A stretch of 64,000 nucleotides of DNA from Tubulanus polymorphus. Taxonomy: Eukaryota > Nemertea > Palaeonemertea > Tubulaniformes > Tubulanidae. Shown in pieces: positions 61,845 through 64,000 of this stretch (within the stretch, counting starts at the first letter, position 1; every line of letters starts with the position of its first letter). Made by a program: the position numbers and the translations under genes. The stretch lies in the NCBI RefSeq assembly GCF_964204645.1, contig NC_134026.1:2480001-2544000 (forward strand). Reading direction: 5' to 3'. The notes beneath the pieces are model-generated. The model saw nothing but the letters and a program-made list of their open reading frames with translations, was not told the origin of the DNA and ran no database searches.

Positions 61845-63228
61845 ATGCTTGCCCTACGAAATTTAAGACAGTTTATTCCCGTCCGACATATTTATATTTC
61901 AAGGTATTGTGTGAGTGTGATATGAAGAACAATGCGCATTTTAGAGCGATATAATCAAACAAGTCCAATTCCAATAGCCGATTATATTCACCATTTTTGT
62001 AAATGTCAAAAGAAAAATTTCTATTGTAGAATTTCTGCCGCTGCAAACGTGAAAATGCCAAAAATATACACTAAAACTGGTGATAAAGGTAAGAAAATGA
62101 CGATGAAGTACCAGGGAAGTTAGCTTAGGGCTTGCTTCCATCTTGTCCTGACACATTGCCATCGCATATTGGTGTTGAATCCAATTTTTTTCGTTTCAGG
62201 TTCTTCATCTTTGTTCACCGGTGAAAGAAGGGCTAAAGATGATTTGATATTTGAAGCCTTAGGAACCAATGATGAATTGAGTTCTGCTATTGGTTTTGCT
62301 GGAGAGTTATGTTCAGACGCCGGACACCAGGATTCTGTGAACACACAATTAGAAATGGTCCGAATCTTAGGCATAAATATTTTCTACCTTTAATTTTGTG
62401 AAAATCTCGAAATTTAGAATATTCGATTTGGACATCCTGAAATTTTCCCTTCAGATTCAATCAGTTTTGCAAGACATTGGATCCCATATTGCGACCCCGA
62501 AATCTTCTGCTCGCGAGTCACACTTAAGTACATTGCATTTCAATCGAAATCTGACAAGTTTTGTCTATTTTTTGTTGATCCTCTTATTGCTGTGAAATTC
62601 GATTTCTTTTCTAGAGAAAACGCACTTTAATCCGGAAAATATTAAAGATTTAGAAACTTGGATTGATGAATACACGGAAAAACTGCCACCTCTGAAAAAC
62701 TTCATATTACCAGTAGGTATTTAAATGGTTGCTTTGAATATGACAGTGACAGTAATGAAAATCATCTTGAAAATCATGATTGAATAATTGTTCAATGAAT
62801 TCATGTTCACAGTCTGGAGGTAAAGCCAGTGCTGCGCTACATGTCGCTCGTGGAGTTTGTAGAAGAACAGAAAGAAGGTAAATAAGACTCCTTCAGCTCT
62901 CCCTGTCACACAGTTTACTTACTAATGGCTTTCACCATTTTTCGAGACTTCAGAAATTTCTCTCTTCTTTTCCAGAGTTGTGCCTTTGTCAAAAATGGAT
63001 GAAATGGATTCTGCTCCGGTTAAATATCTGAATAGGTAAATTGGATCTGAACGAAAAACAGTCATTTTCATGATTTCATTTAAACAATATCTACGTATAT
63101 TTTTCAGATTGAGCGACTATTTATTTACTTTAGCGAGATACTTAGCCATGAAAGAAGGTAAACAAGAGAAGATTTATCGTCGGGTTCATCCGGAACAAAC
63201 AGAAAATACAACAGAAGCAGCTACTTGA
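61845..63228 (+). CDS. MMAB: Mitochondrial cob(I)alamin adenosyltransferase (MMAB)
   Basis: Transfers the adenosyl group of ATP to cob(I)alamin to make adenosylcobalamin for methylmalonyl-CoA mutase in mitochondria. 230 aa (human 250). Exons: 61,845-61,903; 62,030-62,088; 62,200-62,357; 62,455-62,527; 62,615-62,712; 62,813-62,877; 62,976-63,035; 63,108-63,228. The first exon gives [20 protein letters not shown], an Arg-rich, acid-free mitochondrial presequence. PduO-type motifs: [20 protein letters not shown] (ATP site), [11 protein letters not shown], and [13 protein letters not shown] with the catalytic arginine/glutamate cluster, then [14 protein letters not shown]. The third exon uses an unusual GTCCGA donor but joins in frame. 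AATAAA lies at 63,441-63,446. Divergent from SRR1, convergent with the EF-hand gene. Confidence 0.96.
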
Positions 63229-63496
63229 TTAATACAACAAATTCATTTATTTGATAACTCTATTTGAATAAGATGAATTTCTGATTCATTGAGTTTTACT
63301 TCAAATAGATTGGCATACAACATATACCTTGTATTTCTAGTCTTTCAAACAGATTTTATCCCCTATTTGCTTTGAATATTGTTACAGCGCTCGTTGCTAG
63401 CACTTTTTGATCTGATGAAGCTTATTTTTGTAAATTGGAAAATAAACAAATGCTTTTAGTACATTCAAATACTACTCGATTCGGATTTGCTCTTGT

Positions 63497-63845
63497 TTAA
63501 GCATCTGATGAGTTCGGTGAATTTTCTTCGGAGACTTTGGTCTGTTCATCTTTCCTTTCTTCCGACATACAGGCAATAAATTCTGAAACAGTTGAAATCG
63601 AGCCTCATTGACTGAAGGGAAGAAACGACAGTTAGACACCCAATTTGAAAACATCGCAAATCGAATGATATGATAGTCGCCGCTGATGGAGAGAGACGAT
63701 GAACTGAAGCTACAGTGCCTGACGCAACATTCATGCATTACCCCCCAGGATAGATTTGATACATGTATCATTCACGTCCGGCACCTACCTTCGAAGTCAA
63801 TTCTACCGTCACCATCGATATCAACTTCAGCGATCATTTCGTCCA
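63497..63845 (-). CDS. EF-hand calcium-binding protein, last two exons (partial)
   Basis: Exons 63,789-63,845 and 63,497-63,582, joined in phase 1, read DEMIAEVDIDGDGRIDFE then EFIACMSEE, followed by a short acidic/polar tail ending NSSDA. The loop D-I-D-G-D-G-R-I-D-F-E-E is a canonical calcium-binding EF-hand, and the position near the C-terminus matches EF-hand 4 of the calmodulin/troponin C group. The tail of about 20 residues after the EF-hand is longer than in calmodulin, so this is a calmodulin-like protein rather than calmodulin. The N-terminal part lies beyond the right edge. Confidence 0.85.
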
Positions 63846-64000
63846 CTAAAAAATGAATCGTCTAGTTAAGCCCCTTGTGTAGAAAATGGTCCAAAACATG
63901 AATTCGGCTTAAAAAGTTTGTATGATCAAATCATTCCTTGAGATTTTCAGCAACTTCGGGCCTCTAACGTTTCGATAAAATGCTGAGCTTTCGAACTTTT

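Overview
This window looks like nuclear DNA from an invertebrate animal. The genes are split by GT-AG introns, the non-coding DNA is AT-rich, and the gene set is metazoan: an axotactin/neurexin-type cell-surface protein, an SH2B adaptor, APPBP2, a class I histone deacetylase, regucalcins and mitochondrial MMAB. A lophotrochozoan (mollusc, annelid or brachiopod) is my best guess. That rests on overall character only and cannot be proven here. I saw no prokaryotic genes, CRISPR arrays, rRNA or convincing tRNA genes.

Layout. (1) 1-16,420, minus strand: most of a large secreted or membrane protein related to axotactin and CASPR. I resolved 28 exons whose reading phases all agree. They encode a signal-like N-terminus, six laminin-G domains, four EGF domains and one fibrinogen-like domain; the 3' end lies off the left edge. 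(2) About 16.4-33.7 kb: a gene-poor stretch with simple repeats, relic transposons and one RFX-type X-box. (3) 33.7-42.9 kb: four complete regucalcin/SMP30 genes, two on minus (A, B) and two on plus (C, D), arranged as two tandem pairs back to back. All four share one five-exon structure. (4) 43.3-47.2 kb, minus: an HDAC1/2 gene, 13 exons, about 522 aa. (5) 50.3-54.0 kb, minus: an SH2B/Lnk adaptor, 7 coding exons, about 628 aa. (6) 54.97-59.05 kb, plus: APPBP2, 14 exons, about 584 aa. (7) 60.2-61.6 kb, minus: an SRR1-domain protein. (8) 61.8-63.2 kb, plus: MMAB, 8 exons, about 230 aa. (9) 63.5-63.85 kb, minus: the last two exons of an EF-hand protein running off the right edge.

Relationships. 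Most genes are unrelated housekeeping or signalling genes. SRR1 and MMAB start about 205 bp apart and probably share a bidirectional promoter. SH2B and APPBP2 are also divergent. Regucalcin D/HDAC, APPBP2/SRR1 and MMAB/EF-hand are convergent pairs. The regucalcin cluster is the most informative locus: it shows tandem duplication including flanks, a probable gene-conversion tract between C and D, a substitution at a ligand-site position in A, and a transposon nested in a second transposon inside C. Several small inverted-repeat elements can be defined to the base with target-site duplications. I found nothing that amounts to a wholly new biological system.
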